Assembly (NCBI RefSeq): GCF_002160135.1
Contig: NZ_NFJZ01000001.1
Span: 124,001-188,000 of the forward strand
Source: Lachnoclostridium sp. An196
GTDB taxonomy: Bacteria > Bacillota > Clostridia > Lachnospirales > Lachnospiraceae
Direction: 5' to 3'
DNA length: 64,000 nucleotides
Shown one piece after another: positions 52,041-60,832 of this stretch. Position 1 is the first letter of the stretch; each line of letters starts with the position of its first letter. The position numbers and the translations under genes were made by a program. Below the pieces are notes generated by a model, which was given only the letters and a program-made list of their open reading frames with translations, was not told the origin of the DNA and did no database searches.

Positions 52041-53444
52041 ATGTCTGTACGTGTAATGATTCAAAAGTTTGGAAGCAAACTCAGTAACATGGTCATCCCT
52101 AATCTGGGAGCGTTTATCGCCTGGGGGCTTTTGACGGCGGTCGGCATCGGCATTAACAATGAGATGCTCAGAGGATTCGTGACGCCGATGCTGAATTATC
52201 TGCTTCCTCTTCTGATCGCGTTTGCAGGTGGTAAAATGGTGTATGATTACCGCGGAGGCGTGATCGGGACTGTAGCGACCATTGGCGTTATCATCGGCTC
52301 CAGCGTGACGATGTTCATCGGAGCTATGATTCTGGGACCGCTTTCCGCATGGGTGCTCAAGAAATTTGACCAGGTTATCGACGGAAAGATTCCCATGGGG
52401 TTTGAACTTCTTGTTAATAACTATTCAATCGGAATTATAGGGGCTGTGCTGGCAGTCTTCGGATGTGTTATACTGGGACCGGCGATTTCTTCCCTTACTA
52501 CAGTGTTTGCAGGCGGTGTAGACGTACTGATCAATACAGGGCTTCTGCCGTTGACCGCAATCCTGATTGAGCCGGCGAAAGTGCTGTTCCTGAATAACGC
52601 GATCGGGCAGGGAATTCTGACTCCTATGGGAACCACGCAGCTTGAATCACTCGGAAAATCCGTGCTGTTCCTTCTGGAAAGCAATCCGGGACCGGGTCTT
52701 GGAGTACTGCTGGCCTATATGTTCTTTGGAAAAGGAACTTCCAGATCTTCTGCATGGGGCGCGTCCGTGATCCATCTGTTTGGCGGTATTCATGAGATTT
52801 ATTTCCCGTTCGTGCTGATGAATCCGGTCCTGATACTGCCGTTGATTGTAGGCGGAGCTGTCGGTACCTTTTTGTTTAACCTGTTTGGCGTAGGTCTGGT
52901 AGGAGTCGCTTCTCCGGGAAGCATCATCTCGATTATGATGATGTCGTATCCTGGCGACAGGCTGATGATCTGTCTGGCTATTCTGGCTGCCTGCGCGGTT
53001 TCGTTCCTGATTTCGGTACCGCTGGTGAAACGCGCATCCGGAAATGACGAGTCCCTGAGAGAAGCGGCGCAGCAGATGAACGAGCTGAAAGGCAAGAAGA
53101 GCCGTATCTCTTCCGTATTTGAGGCGGAGGAAAAAGAGTTTGATTTCGCATCGGTTACCCGTATCGCGTATGCATGTGATGCAGGTATCGGTTCTTCCGC
53201 AATGGGAGCGACGATCCTTCAGAAAAAATGCAAGGCGGCAGGGCTGGAAGACATCAAAGTTTTCCATATCGCTATAGAAAATCTGCCTACGGACTGCCAG
53301 GTGGTGGTGACGCAGGAACTTCTTCTGGACCGTGCGAAAGACGCGCAGAAAGACGCGTACTGTATTGCGGTTACAGATTTTGTAAACGCGCCTCAGTACG
53401 ACGAGCTGATCGAAAAAATCCGCAAAGCGCGCGGACTTTCCTGA
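52041..53444 (+). CDS. PTS mannitol-family IICB permease
   Basis: 467 residues. IIC membrane domain of the mannitol family (residues about 1-335; SNMVIPNLGAFIAWGL, NNAIGQGILTPMG, GGIHEIYFPFVLMNP) joined to a IIB domain with phospho-Cys in YACDAGIGSSAMGA. IIA is encoded separately at 54166. Imports and phosphorylates a sugar or sugar alcohol. Substrate is uncertain: the neighbours suggest an amino sugar rather than mannitol, because no mannitol-1-phosphate dehydrogenase is present. AGGGAGGGTAAAGA precedes the start. Confidence 0.9.
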   Translation: MSVRVMIQKFGSKLSNMVIPNLGAFIAWGLLTAVGIGINNEMLRGFVTPMLNYLLPLLIAFAGGKMVYDYRGGVIGTVATIGVIIGSSVTMFIGAMILGPLSAWVLKKFDQVIDGKIPMGFELLVNNYSIGIIGAVLAVFGCVILGPAISSLTTVFAGGVDVLINTGLLPLTAILIEPAKVLFLNNAIGQGILTPMGTTQLESLGKSVLFLLESNPGPGLGVLLAYMFFGKGTSRSSAWGASVIHLFGGIHEIYFPFVLMNPVLILPLIVGGAVGTFLFNLFGVGLVGVASPGSIISIMMMSYPGDRLMICLAILAACAVSFLISVPLVKRASGNDESLREAAQQMNELKGKKSRISSVFEAEEKEFDFASVTRIAYACDAGIGSSAMGATILQKKCKAAGLEDIKVFHIAIENLPTDCQVVVTQELLLDRAKDAQKDAYCIAVTDFVNAPQYDELIEKIRKARGLS

Positions 53445-53505
53445 AATTAAATTGTTGGCGGCGCCGTGTTTGTGTACGGCGCCGCCAGAAAGAGGATGGA
53501 GAAGA

Positions 53506-54153
53506 ATGCTGAAAACAATCATTATGGATTTTGACGGACTGATCGTGGACACAGAAAATGTCTGGTATCATATATTTAAAGAATGGTTTCAAAAATATAA
53601 AGGGTATGATCTTTCTGTCATGGAATTCCTGAAATGCGTAGGTTCTAATTCGGAGGATCTGTTCCGGGAACTGGATGGAAAAGGGATTCATGTGGATCGG
53701 GAGCAGTTTTCCCATGATACCACGGAAAGTTTTATTGAAGCCAGCAGCATCCTTCCGGCAAAAGAAGGAGTGGAGACATTTCTGAGGAAGTCTAAAGAGA
53801 ATGGACTGTTTGTTGCGCTTGCCACTTCTTCCGGGAAAAAGAAACCGACGGTACATCTTAACCGGCTGGGTTTGATGAAGTATTTTGATTTTCTGGTGAC
53901 AGCTGAAGACGTGGAACACATTAAGCCGGCACCGGATCTGTTCCTCGCGGCGGCGGAGAAAACAGAGGCCGCGCCTCAGGAATGTCTGGTCGTGGAAGAC
54001 TCATTAAACGGGCTCAAAGCCGGACTTAATGCAAAAATGCGTGTACTGGTGGTGCCTAATGAGGTGACCCGCCACTGCGCGTTTGAAGGGCAGTACCGTA
54101 TAGAGAATTCTTTGGCTGATGTGGACGTAAGAGAATTGATAGAAAATTTTTAA
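53506..54153 (+). CDS. HAD family hydrolase, beta-phosphoglucomutase-like
   Basis: 215 residues. HAD motif I IMDFDGLIVDTE with the DxD, cap domain, motif II LATSSG, Lys region HIKPAPDLF, motif IV VVEDSLNGLKAG. Sugar-phosphate phosphatase or mutase. ATG 53506 (GGATGGAGAAGA) is preferred over in-frame 53452, which lies in a GGCGGCGCCGT/ACGGCGCCGCC hairpin (53457-53487) between the two genes; this hairpin may tune expression of the downstream genes. Confidence 0.88.
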   Translation: MLKTIIMDFDGLIVDTENVWYHIFKEWFQKYKGYDLSVMEFLKCVGSNSEDLFRELDGKGIHVDREQFSHDTTESFIEASSILPAKEGVETFLRKSKENGLFVALATSSGKKKPTVHLNRLGLMKYFDFLVTAEDVEHIKPAPDLFLAAAEKTEAAPQECLVVEDSLNGLKAGLNAKMRVLVVPNEVTRHCAFEGQYRIENSLADVDVRELIENF

Positions 54154-54165
54154 GGGGGAAAATAT

Positions 54166-54606
54166 ATGCTGCTTGAAACCATCACAGAAAAAGACGTTCA
54201 GCTTGGTCTTTCCGCAGGGGACTGGGAGGAAGCGGTCCGGAAAGCTGCCGAGCCTTTAAGAGCAGCGGGGGCGGTGGAACAAAGTTATATAGAAGGAATC
54301 GTACAGTCCGTACATGATAACGGACCGTATTTTGTCCTGACGAAAGGATTTGCTCTGGCTCATGCGCGCCCGGAATGCGGGGCCAACCGTCTGGCCTTAA
54401 ACTTTTCAACTTTTGATCCCCCGGTAACATTCGGGGCGGGAGCGAATGACCCTGTACGCCTGATCATTACGCTGGCGGCTACAGATCCTGACAGCCATAT
54501 TGATCTGCTGGGAGAACTTGCCGACGTATTGATGGATGAATCCCGTATGGAAAAGATGTTCCGGGCAGAAACTCCGGAAGAGTTCCTGGAGGCGCTGGGC
54601 AGATAG
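54166..54606 (+). CDS. PTS IIA component, mannitol/fructose type
   Basis: 146 residues. PTS EIIA type 2 fold with the phospho-His in FALAHARPECGA. Passes phosphate from HPr to the IIB domain of the permease two genes upstream. AAGGGGGAAAATAT precedes ATG 54166. Confidence 0.9.
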   Translation: MLLETITEKDVQLGLSAGDWEEAVRKAAEPLRAAGAVEQSYIEGIVQSVHDNGPYFVLTKGFALAHARPECGANRLALNFSTFDPPVTFGAGANDPVRLIITLAATDPDSHIDLLGELADVLMDESRMEKMFRAETPEEFLEALGR

Positions 54607-54621
54607 GGAGGACGCGAAACA

Positions 54622-55521
54622 ATGGTTCTTTGTTTTGATATCGGAGGAACGTCTGTCAAATATGGAATAGCGGACGTCTGCGGCGCCGGACTGAGGCTGA
54701 ACGACTGTAAAGAGATGCCCACAGATGCAAAGCAGATCGGAGGGGCCGGAATTGTAGAACGGATCCTGAATAAGACGGAGGAGTACCGCGAAAAGCATAT
54801 TTTGGACGGAGTGGCCGTTTCGACGGCAGGTATGGTGGATCCTCAGTCGGGCGAGATTCTGTACGCAAATGAAAACATCCCGGGATATACGGGATGCAAT
54901 CTGAAGAAAGCGGTGGAAGAGCGTTTTTGTCTGCCGTGCGCGGTGGAAAATGACGTAAACTGCGCGGCTCTGGGCGAGAGTATATATGGGGCCGGGCGAG
55001 GCGCGTCCAGCGTCCTTTGCATGACCGTGGGAACGGGAATAGGAGGAGCGGTTATCCTGAATAAAAAAGTATGGAGAGGCCATACAGGAAGCGCCGGAGA
55101 GGTGGGATATATGCCGGTGGAAGGAGAACCGTTTGAATGTCTGGGCTCTGCGTCGGCTCTGGTGCGCCGGGCAGCAGAGAGGACAGGGGAGCAGATGGAT
55201 GGAAAGCAGATTTTCTCGCGGGCAAAAGAAGGTGACCGGGCCTGTGCGGACGCCATTGATGAAATGTGCAGGATTCTTGCCCAGGGAATCGTATGCGGAA
55301 TCTGTCTTCTGAACCCGGAAAAAGTGATACTGGGAGGCGGAATCATGGCGCAGAAGGAATACCTTCGGCCTGTTCTCGAACCGTATCTGGGAAAGTATGC
55401 CACACCCTACCTTTTAAAAACCTGTGAAGTAACATTTGCGGAACTGGGCAACCAGGCAGGCATGGCCGGAGCCTATTACTGGTGGGAGACATCCTGCTCC
55501 CGCGTTTCCGGCATATCCTGA
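54622..55521 (+). CDS. ROK family sugar kinase
   Basis: 299 residues. ATP-binding DIGGTSVKYGIA at the N-terminus, catalytic Asp in VENDVNCAALGE, MTVGTGIGGAVI, HTGSAGEVGYM. The zinc motif usual in glucokinases and NanK (CxCGxxGC) is not there (the region reads FECLGSAS). Phosphorylates a hexose or amino sugar such as ManNAc or GlcNAc (inference from nanE). The 3' end overlaps the convergent LysR gene by 46 bp. Confidence 0.88.
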   Translation: MVLCFDIGGTSVKYGIADVCGAGLRLNDCKEMPTDAKQIGGAGIVERILNKTEEYREKHILDGVAVSTAGMVDPQSGEILYANENIPGYTGCNLKKAVEERFCLPCAVENDVNCAALGESIYGAGRGASSVLCMTVGTGIGGAVILNKKVWRGHTGSAGEVGYMPVEGEPFECLGSASALVRRAAERTGEQMDGKQIFSRAKEGDRACADAIDEMCRILAQGIVCGICLLNPEKVILGGGIMAQKEYLRPVLEPYLGKYATPYLLKTCEVTFAELGNQAGMAGAYYWWETSCSRVSGIS

Positions 55522-56372
55522 ATCAGTGAGATGACGGCGTTTAAAGTTTTAGTAAGATATTTGTTTTGATGCCAGATCAGGTAATAATGGCGAAGGAAGG
55601 CATCTCCAAGAAGAGAGATCTGAGTCAGGCGTCCGGCCTGAACACTGGGAGCGGTCAGTTCTTTCGACAGGATAGTAAATCCGAGTCCTTTTTCTGCCAT
55701 GCGGATCAGGGCTGTGGAGCTGGAGCTTTCTGCCAGGGGAGTGCATAGACAACTATGGCGGCTGAAGACCGCGTCAACAGCGGCGCGGCTTCCGCTGCCT
55801 TTTTCTCTTAACAGAAGACGTTCTCTGGAAAGAGCGGGTACGGACAGGAAAGCGGGAGGATGCGCGGAACCCGTGACGACAGACATTTCTTCTGTATAAA
55901 GCAGTTTAGTGTGCCAGAAAGACTCCCGGGGGAGGCGGTCCATGATGGCAAGATCAATTTCGTTTTGAGTCAGCATTTTTTCTATAGCATCAGAACTGCT
56001 GATCTGCACAGAGAGGTTCAGACTGGGAAATTTTTTCAAAAGATGTGCTGCGAGGTCTGAAAGCCTGGTTTCAGCGACAGTGACATTGACACCCAGACGG
56101 CAGGATTCGGGAATATGTTCTCTGCGAAGCACATCTGTTGATTCTTCAAACTGGTTCAGGATTGTCTCTGCATAGGGAAGCAGTGCCTTTCCGGAATCGG
56201 TCAGATAGATCTTCCGGTTTCTTCTTTCAAATAATCTCGTCTGATAAAAACTTTCCAATTCTTTAATGGCCAGACTGACGGCTGGCTGTGTCATATTTAT
56301 TCGTGCAGCAGCTTCAGTGATGCTTCCCGTATGACATACAGTACGGAAGATATGCAGATGTCTCAGTGTCAT
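55476..56372 (-). CDS. LysR family regulator
   Basis: 298 residues. HTH at residues 1-60 (TGSITEAAARINMTQPAVSLAIKELE), then a LysR substrate-binding domain. Divergent from the chromate transporter pair, so probably its regulator. Between them lies ATGAATTTCAT (56401-56411), an 11-bp palindrome that could be part of a LysR box. Confidence 0.9.
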   Translation of the reverse strand: MTLRHLHIFRTVCHTGSITEAAARINMTQPAVSLAIKELESFYQTRLFERRNRKIYLTDSGKALLPYAETILNQFEESTDVLRREHIPESCRLGVNVTVAETRLSDLAAHLLKKFPSLNLSVQISSSDAIEKMLTQNEIDLAIMDRLPRESFWHTKLLYTEEMSVVTGSAHPPAFLSVPALSRERLLLREKGSGSRAAVDAVFSRHSCLCTPLAESSSSTALIRMAEKGLGFTILSKELTAPSVQAGRLTQISLLGDAFLRHYYLIWHQNKYLTKTLNAVISLIQDMPETREQDVSHQ

Positions 56373-56479
56373 ATTTTCTCCGATCTATTAGTGAATACTT
56401 ATGAATTTCATATTAACATATGAATTGAATTATAACAATACATATGGCATGATAGTCTCGCAGAACAGGAGATGAACAG

Positions 56480-57031
56480 ATGGGAAAAAGAAAATATTTG
56501 GATCTATTTTTGACGTTTCTGAAAATAGGAGCTTTTACGTTTGGAGGCGGGTATGCCATGATTCCGCTGATTCAAAGGGAAACTGTAGATAATCACGGTT
56601 GGATTGCGAACGAGGATATATTGGAGATTGTGGCGATTGCCGAGTCTACGCCCGGACCGGTAGCGATTAATTCAGCCACATTCGTAGGCCATAAAATCGG
56701 CGGGTTTTTTGGGGCGGCCAGTGCTACAGCGGGCGTAATTCTGCCTTCTTTTGTGATTATCTATGTGATTTCTTTTGTCCTCAGACAATTTGAAGAGTTA
56801 AAAGCAGTACAGTATGCCTTTGCCGGTATCCGTGCGGGAGTGCTTGCGTTGATCATCCAGGCGCTTGTATCCATGTACAGGCAGTATCCTAAGGATCAGG
56901 CGGCGTATCTGATTATGGCCGGAGCCTTTGCGGCAGTTGCGTTATTTGGTGTGAATGTTTTGCTGGTAATTGTCTGCTGTGCGCTGGCAGGATTTCTGTC
57001 CGCAGGATTGGCAGAGAGGAGAAAAGCATGA
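56480..57031 (+). CDS. Chromate transporter, first half-subunit
   Basis: 183 residues, about six membrane helices. CHR family signature FGGGYAMIPLIQ and a later ESTPGPVAINSATFVG. Half-length members work as a pair with the next gene. They move chromate/sulfate-like or other anions; the natural substrate in gut anaerobes is unclear. Overlaps the second gene by 4 bp. Confidence 0.88.
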   Translation: MGKRKYLDLFLTFLKIGAFTFGGGYAMIPLIQRETVDNHGWIANEDILEIVAIAESTPGPVAINSATFVGHKIGGFFGAASATAGVILPSFVIIYVISFVLRQFEELKAVQYAFAGIRAGVLALIIQALVSMYRQYPKDQAAYLIMAGAFAAVALFGVNVLLVIVCCALAGFLSAGLAERRKA

Positions 57032-57597
57032 TTTATTTGGATTTATTTTGGACCTTCTTCAAAATAGGAGCCTTTACGTTTGGAGGCGGATACGCCATGA
57101 TTCCGCTGATTCAGTCAGAAGTGACATCCCACGGATGGATGACTGCGGAAGAAGTAGTTAACTTTGTGGCGGTTAGCGAGAGTACGCCGGGACCTTTTGC
57201 AGTGAACGCGTCTACTTATGTCGGGGCTCAGACGGCCGGCCTTCCGGGAGCGTTTTGCGCTACTCTTGGCGTGGTGCTGCCTTCTTTTGTGATTATATTG
57301 GTTGTGGCAGGATGTCTGGACCGGTTTCGGAAAAGCCGTGTCGTACAGGGATGTATGTCAGGTCTTCGTCCAGCAGTAATCGGATTGATCGGAGCAGCGG
57401 CGGTGACCACCGGGAAGACAGTTTTTTTCCCCGCAGGCATTTCTTTAACCGGTTTAAGTACTCCCGCTTTTTATTCAGCAGCAGTGATTTTTCTTCTGAT
57501 GCTTTTGCCGGCGTTAAAAAAGGTGCATCCGATACTGATAATTGTGGCGTCTGCCGTGCTGGGGATCGCAGCCGGTTTTTTGATCAATATTCTTTGA
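57028..57597 (+). CDS. Chromate transporter, second half-subunit
   Basis: 189 residues, about six helices, clearly related to the upstream gene (shared GAFTFGGGYAMIPLIQ and ESTPGPFAVNASTYVG). The pair likely forms a heterodimer in inverted topology. The 3' end overlaps the convergent LysR gene by 14 bp. Confidence 0.88.
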   Translation: MIYLDLFWTFFKIGAFTFGGGYAMIPLIQSEVTSHGWMTAEEVVNFVAVSESTPGPFAVNASTYVGAQTAGLPGAFCATLGVVLPSFVIILVVAGCLDRFRKSRVVQGCMSGLRPAVIGLIGAAAVTTGKTVFFPAGISLTGLSTPAFYSAAVIFLLMLLPALKKVHPILIIVASAVLGIAAGFLINIL

Positions 57598-58471
57598 AAA
57601 GATCTTTCATAAGCCTCACAAAGCGTTTCAGAGGCTCATTTCCATCCAGACTTTTATAATACAGCCCATAACAGACGGGAGCGATCCCCTCTATGGGTAT
57701 ATGGCAAAGATCCGGTTCCATCTGCATGGTAAGCGGAAACGGCAGGATACAGATTCCCAGTCCGGCCTGCGCCAGGATCGAAGCGGTCCCCGGAGATTCG
57801 CAGAAATATACGTCAGCAGGCGACCGGCCTTCCATCAGCCGTACCTGTATCTGGATCAAAGGTTCCGGAGAGCGCAGGGGATCCACAAGGATCAGTTTTT
57901 CCCCGGCCAGGTCGGAGATAGACAGGCTTTCTTTTTCTGCCAGCGGATTGCCGGAAGAACAGAGGCAGGCGATGGGAAGCCTGCCCAGCTCCAGAAAGAT
58001 GCCCGGCATTTTATGAATATCCGGTTCCTGGAAGCTGATGATGGCGTCCACTTGTTCTTCCTCCAGCAGCCGGTACAGATGCTGGAAAGGGACAACCCGA
58101 AGCTGCGGGTGCAGATTGGGGAATTCCGCTGTCAGCTGTTTCAGCACCGGAGGCAGGATCTGAAGCTGCGCATGGCTGTGGCAGCCGATGGGAAAAGGAA
58201 GTACATTCTGTCCTGACGGCATGCGGAATCTGTTTTTGGCCCGCAGTGAAATCTGCAGGATCTGCTGGGCATCATCCATCAGGAGAATACCGGCAGAAGT
58301 AAGAGAAACACTGCGGGTGGTGCGGTGAAAGAGTTTGGTATTCAGTTCCTGTTCCAGAGAACGGATCTGATGGGTGACGGCGGGCTGCGTAATATTAAGC
58401 TGTTCCGCGGCTCTCGCGAAATTCAGGTTTTCGGCTACAGCCAGAAAACATTCCAGTTGAAAAGTATTCAT
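57584..58471 (-). CDS. LysR family regulator
   Basis: 295 residues. N-terminal HTH (NFARAAEQLNITQPAVTHQI) and a substrate-binding domain with few unusual features. Divergent from the MarR gene across 146 bp and convergent with the chromate pair. Target unknown; either neighbour is possible. Confidence 0.9.
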   Translation of the reverse strand: MNTFQLECFLAVAENLNFARAAEQLNITQPAVTHQIRSLEQELNTKLFHRTTRSVSLTSAGILLMDDAQQILQISLRAKNRFRMPSGQNVLPFPIGCHSHAQLQILPPVLKQLTAEFPNLHPQLRVVPFQHLYRLLEEEQVDAIISFQEPDIHKMPGIFLELGRLPIACLCSSGNPLAEKESLSISDLAGEKLILVDPLRSPEPLIQIQVRLMEGRSPADVYFCESPGTASILAQAGLGICILPFPLTMQMEPDLCHIPIEGIAPVCYGLYYKSLDGNEPLKRFVRLMKDLFKEY

Positions 58472-58617
58472 GGGGTGTCTCCTTGATTGATTAATAAAAT
58501 CCTTTTATCAATAATAAGCCTTTTTGAATTCACATTCAAGAGAAAATGCGTAAAATAGTTCGTGAGCGGTAGGTTCGGAAACGAACATTCCACCGTTGTG
58601 AAAGGAGTACACAAGAG

Positions 58618-59079
58618 ATGGAAAGAAACAGCGGATTCCGGATCCTGTGGCTGATCCGGGAAGTGGAGATTTCCATGAGGCGTTACGGAAACAGGAGGCT
58701 TCGGCAGGAAGGGAATATCTCTTTTATGCAGAAACTGATCCTGGAATATCTCGTATCGCGCGGGGAGAAGAAGGTCTGCGCTTCCGATATCCGGGCGGAA
58801 CTGGATATCCCTAAGGCTTCTCTTTCCGATAATCTGAAAGCGCTCTGCAGAAAAGGGTATCTGAAGATGGAGACCAGTCCCGAGGATGAACGGAGAAAAT
58901 GGATCGCCCTGACGGACCGGATCGACGAGAACGAGCGGTATATGGAACAAAGCCTGGAAGAAGACCAGACGCGCATCTGCCGTGGAATCTCAGATGACGA
59001 TCAGAGAATTCTGGAACGTGCACTTGGAAAAATGCTGGAAAATCTCCGTGAGGAGAACAAGAGGAGGACGAATGTATGA
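58618..59079 (+). CDS. MarR family regulator
   Basis: 153 residues. Winged-helix core (VCASDIRAELDIPKASLSDN) with wing SPEDERRKWIALT, helices at both ends for dimerisation. Overlaps the first ABC gene by 4 bp (stop TGA inside its ATGA start), so it almost certainly controls the exporter. A hairpin GGTTCG-GAAA-CGAAC lies about 30 bp upstream of the ribosome site and may be an operator. Confidence 0.9.
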   Translation: MERNSGFRILWLIREVEISMRRYGNRRLRQEGNISFMQKLILEYLVSRGEKKVCASDIRAELDIPKASLSDNLKALCRKGYLKMETSPEDERRKWIALTDRIDENERYMEQSLEEDQTRICRGISDDDQRILERALGKMLENLREENKRRTNV

Positions 59080-60827
59080 TAAAGACGTTAATCAGTCAGG
59101 TGGGGGAATATAAAAAAGTTTCTCTGCTGACGCCGCTTTTTACGGCGCTGGAGGTGCTGATGGAAATTTTGATCCCGTTCATCACCGCCTCCATAATTGA
59201 TAAAGGGATTGAGGCAGGAGATATGAGACAGGTCTGCTTTTACGGGGCCATCATGCTGATTCTGGCATTTTTAAGCCTTACTTTCGGCGTATTGGCAGGA
59301 AGGTACGCGGCGGCCGCTTCGGCGGGTTTTGCCTGTAACCTGAGAGAAGGGATGTACAAAAATATTCAGACCTTTTCTTTTTCCAATATCGATAAATTCA
59401 GCACGGCAGGTCTGGTTACCCGTATGACTACCGATGTGACAAATCTGCAGATGGCGTATCAGATGTGCCTGCGCATCGCGGTCCGGTCGCCGCTGATGCT
59501 GGTCTGCAGTATGGCTATGTGCTTCTTCATCAATGTGAGACTGAGCGCGATTTTCCTGGTCGCCATGGTAGTGCTGGGATGCGGCCTGTTTTTCATTATG
59601 TCCCGGACGACGAGGGTTTTCCGGGAAGTATTCCGCAAATATGACGAACTGAACGCCAGCGTTCAGGAAAACGTGGCCGCGATCCGGGTGGTCAAAGCGT
59701 TTGTAAGAGAAATTTATGAGAATGAGAAGTTCCGCAAGGCGGCGGACCGTCTGTACAAACTGTTTGTAAAAGCAGAAGGGACGTTGGCGTTCAACAGCCC
59801 GCTGATGATGCTGGTGGTATACGGATGTATCATCTCCCTGTCCTGGTTCGGCGCGCACTTTGTAGTGGCGGGAAGCCTGACCACCGGAGAACTGACATCC
59901 ATGTTTTCCTATATTATGAGCGTGCTTATGTCCCTGATGATGCTCTCCATGATTTTCGTCATGCTGACGATGAGCATGGCAAGCGGAGAACGTATCGCGG
60001 AAGTATTGAATGAAAAGGCGGATCTGGCAAATCCTGTGCAGCCGGTCATGGAGATCGAAGACGGAAGCATCGATTTTAACCATGTGGGTTTCTCCTATAA
60101 GCACGGCAGCGGCGAAGAAACGCTGCATGACATCGACCTGCACATTAAGTCCGGGGAGACCATCGGCATCATCGGCGGCACCGGCTGCGGAAAATCCAGT
60201 CTGGTCAGCCTGATCAGCCGGCTGTACGACGTGACCTCCGGTTCTGTGTATGTGGGAGGAAAAGACGTCCGCAGTTATGACATGGAGACGCTGCGCAACC
60301 AGGTGGCTGTGGTACTGCAGAAGAACGTTCTGTTTTCCGGAACAATCCTTGACAATCTGCGTTGGGGCAAAGAGGACGCTACGGAAGAAGAATGTATCGA
60401 AGTCTGCCGGCAGGCATGCGCGGATGAATTCATCGAGCGGTTTCCGGACCGTTATAATACCTGGATCGAGCAGGGCGGCAATAACGTGTCCGGAGGACAG
60501 AAGCAGAGACTCTGTATCGCCAGGGCGCTTCTGAAAAAACCGAAGGTTTTGATACTGGATGATTCTACAAGCGCGGTGGATACCGCGACGGATGCCCGGA
60601 TCAGGGAAGCGTTTGCGAAGAAAATTCCGGGTACTACGAAGCTGATTATTGCTCAGAGGATTTCCAGCGTACAGGACGCGGACCGCATCGTGGTCCTGGA
60701 CGACGGCCGGATAGGCGGAATCGGCACCCACCGGGAACTGCTGGAGAACAACAAAATCTATAAAGAAATTTATGAAGCCCAGAGCAAAGGCGGCGGAGAT
60801 TTTGACCATCCGGGAAAGGAAGGGTGA
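59076..60827 (+). CDS. ABC exporter half, degenerate nucleotide site
   Basis: 583 residues: six-helix type 1 exporter domain, then an ATPase domain with Walker A GGTGCGKSS and signature NVSGGQKQRLCIARA. The Walker B acidic residue reads VLILDDSTS (Asp in place of catalytic Glu) and the switch His is Gln in IIAQRISSV, the pattern of the non-catalytic partner in heterodimeric exporters (BmrC/TM287 type). Works with the next gene to export drugs or lipids. Confidence 0.92.
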   Translation: MIKTLISQVGEYKKVSLLTPLFTALEVLMEILIPFITASIIDKGIEAGDMRQVCFYGAIMLILAFLSLTFGVLAGRYAAAASAGFACNLREGMYKNIQTFSFSNIDKFSTAGLVTRMTTDVTNLQMAYQMCLRIAVRSPLMLVCSMAMCFFINVRLSAIFLVAMVVLGCGLFFIMSRTTRVFREVFRKYDELNASVQENVAAIRVVKAFVREIYENEKFRKAADRLYKLFVKAEGTLAFNSPLMMLVVYGCIISLSWFGAHFVVAGSLTTGELTSMFSYIMSVLMSLMMLSMIFVMLTMSMASGERIAEVLNEKADLANPVQPVMEIEDGSIDFNHVGFSYKHGSGEETLHDIDLHIKSGETIGIIGGTGCGKSSLVSLISRLYDVTSGSVYVGGKDVRSYDMETLRNQVAVVLQKNVLFSGTILDNLRWGKEDATEEECIEVCRQACADEFIERFPDRYNTWIEQGGNNVSGGQKQRLCIARALLKKPKVLILDDSTSAVDTATDARIREAFAKKIPGTTKLIIAQRISSVQDADRIVVLDDGRIGGIGTHRELLENNKIYKEIYEAQSKGGGDFDHPGKEG

Positions 60828-60832
60828 ATGCG

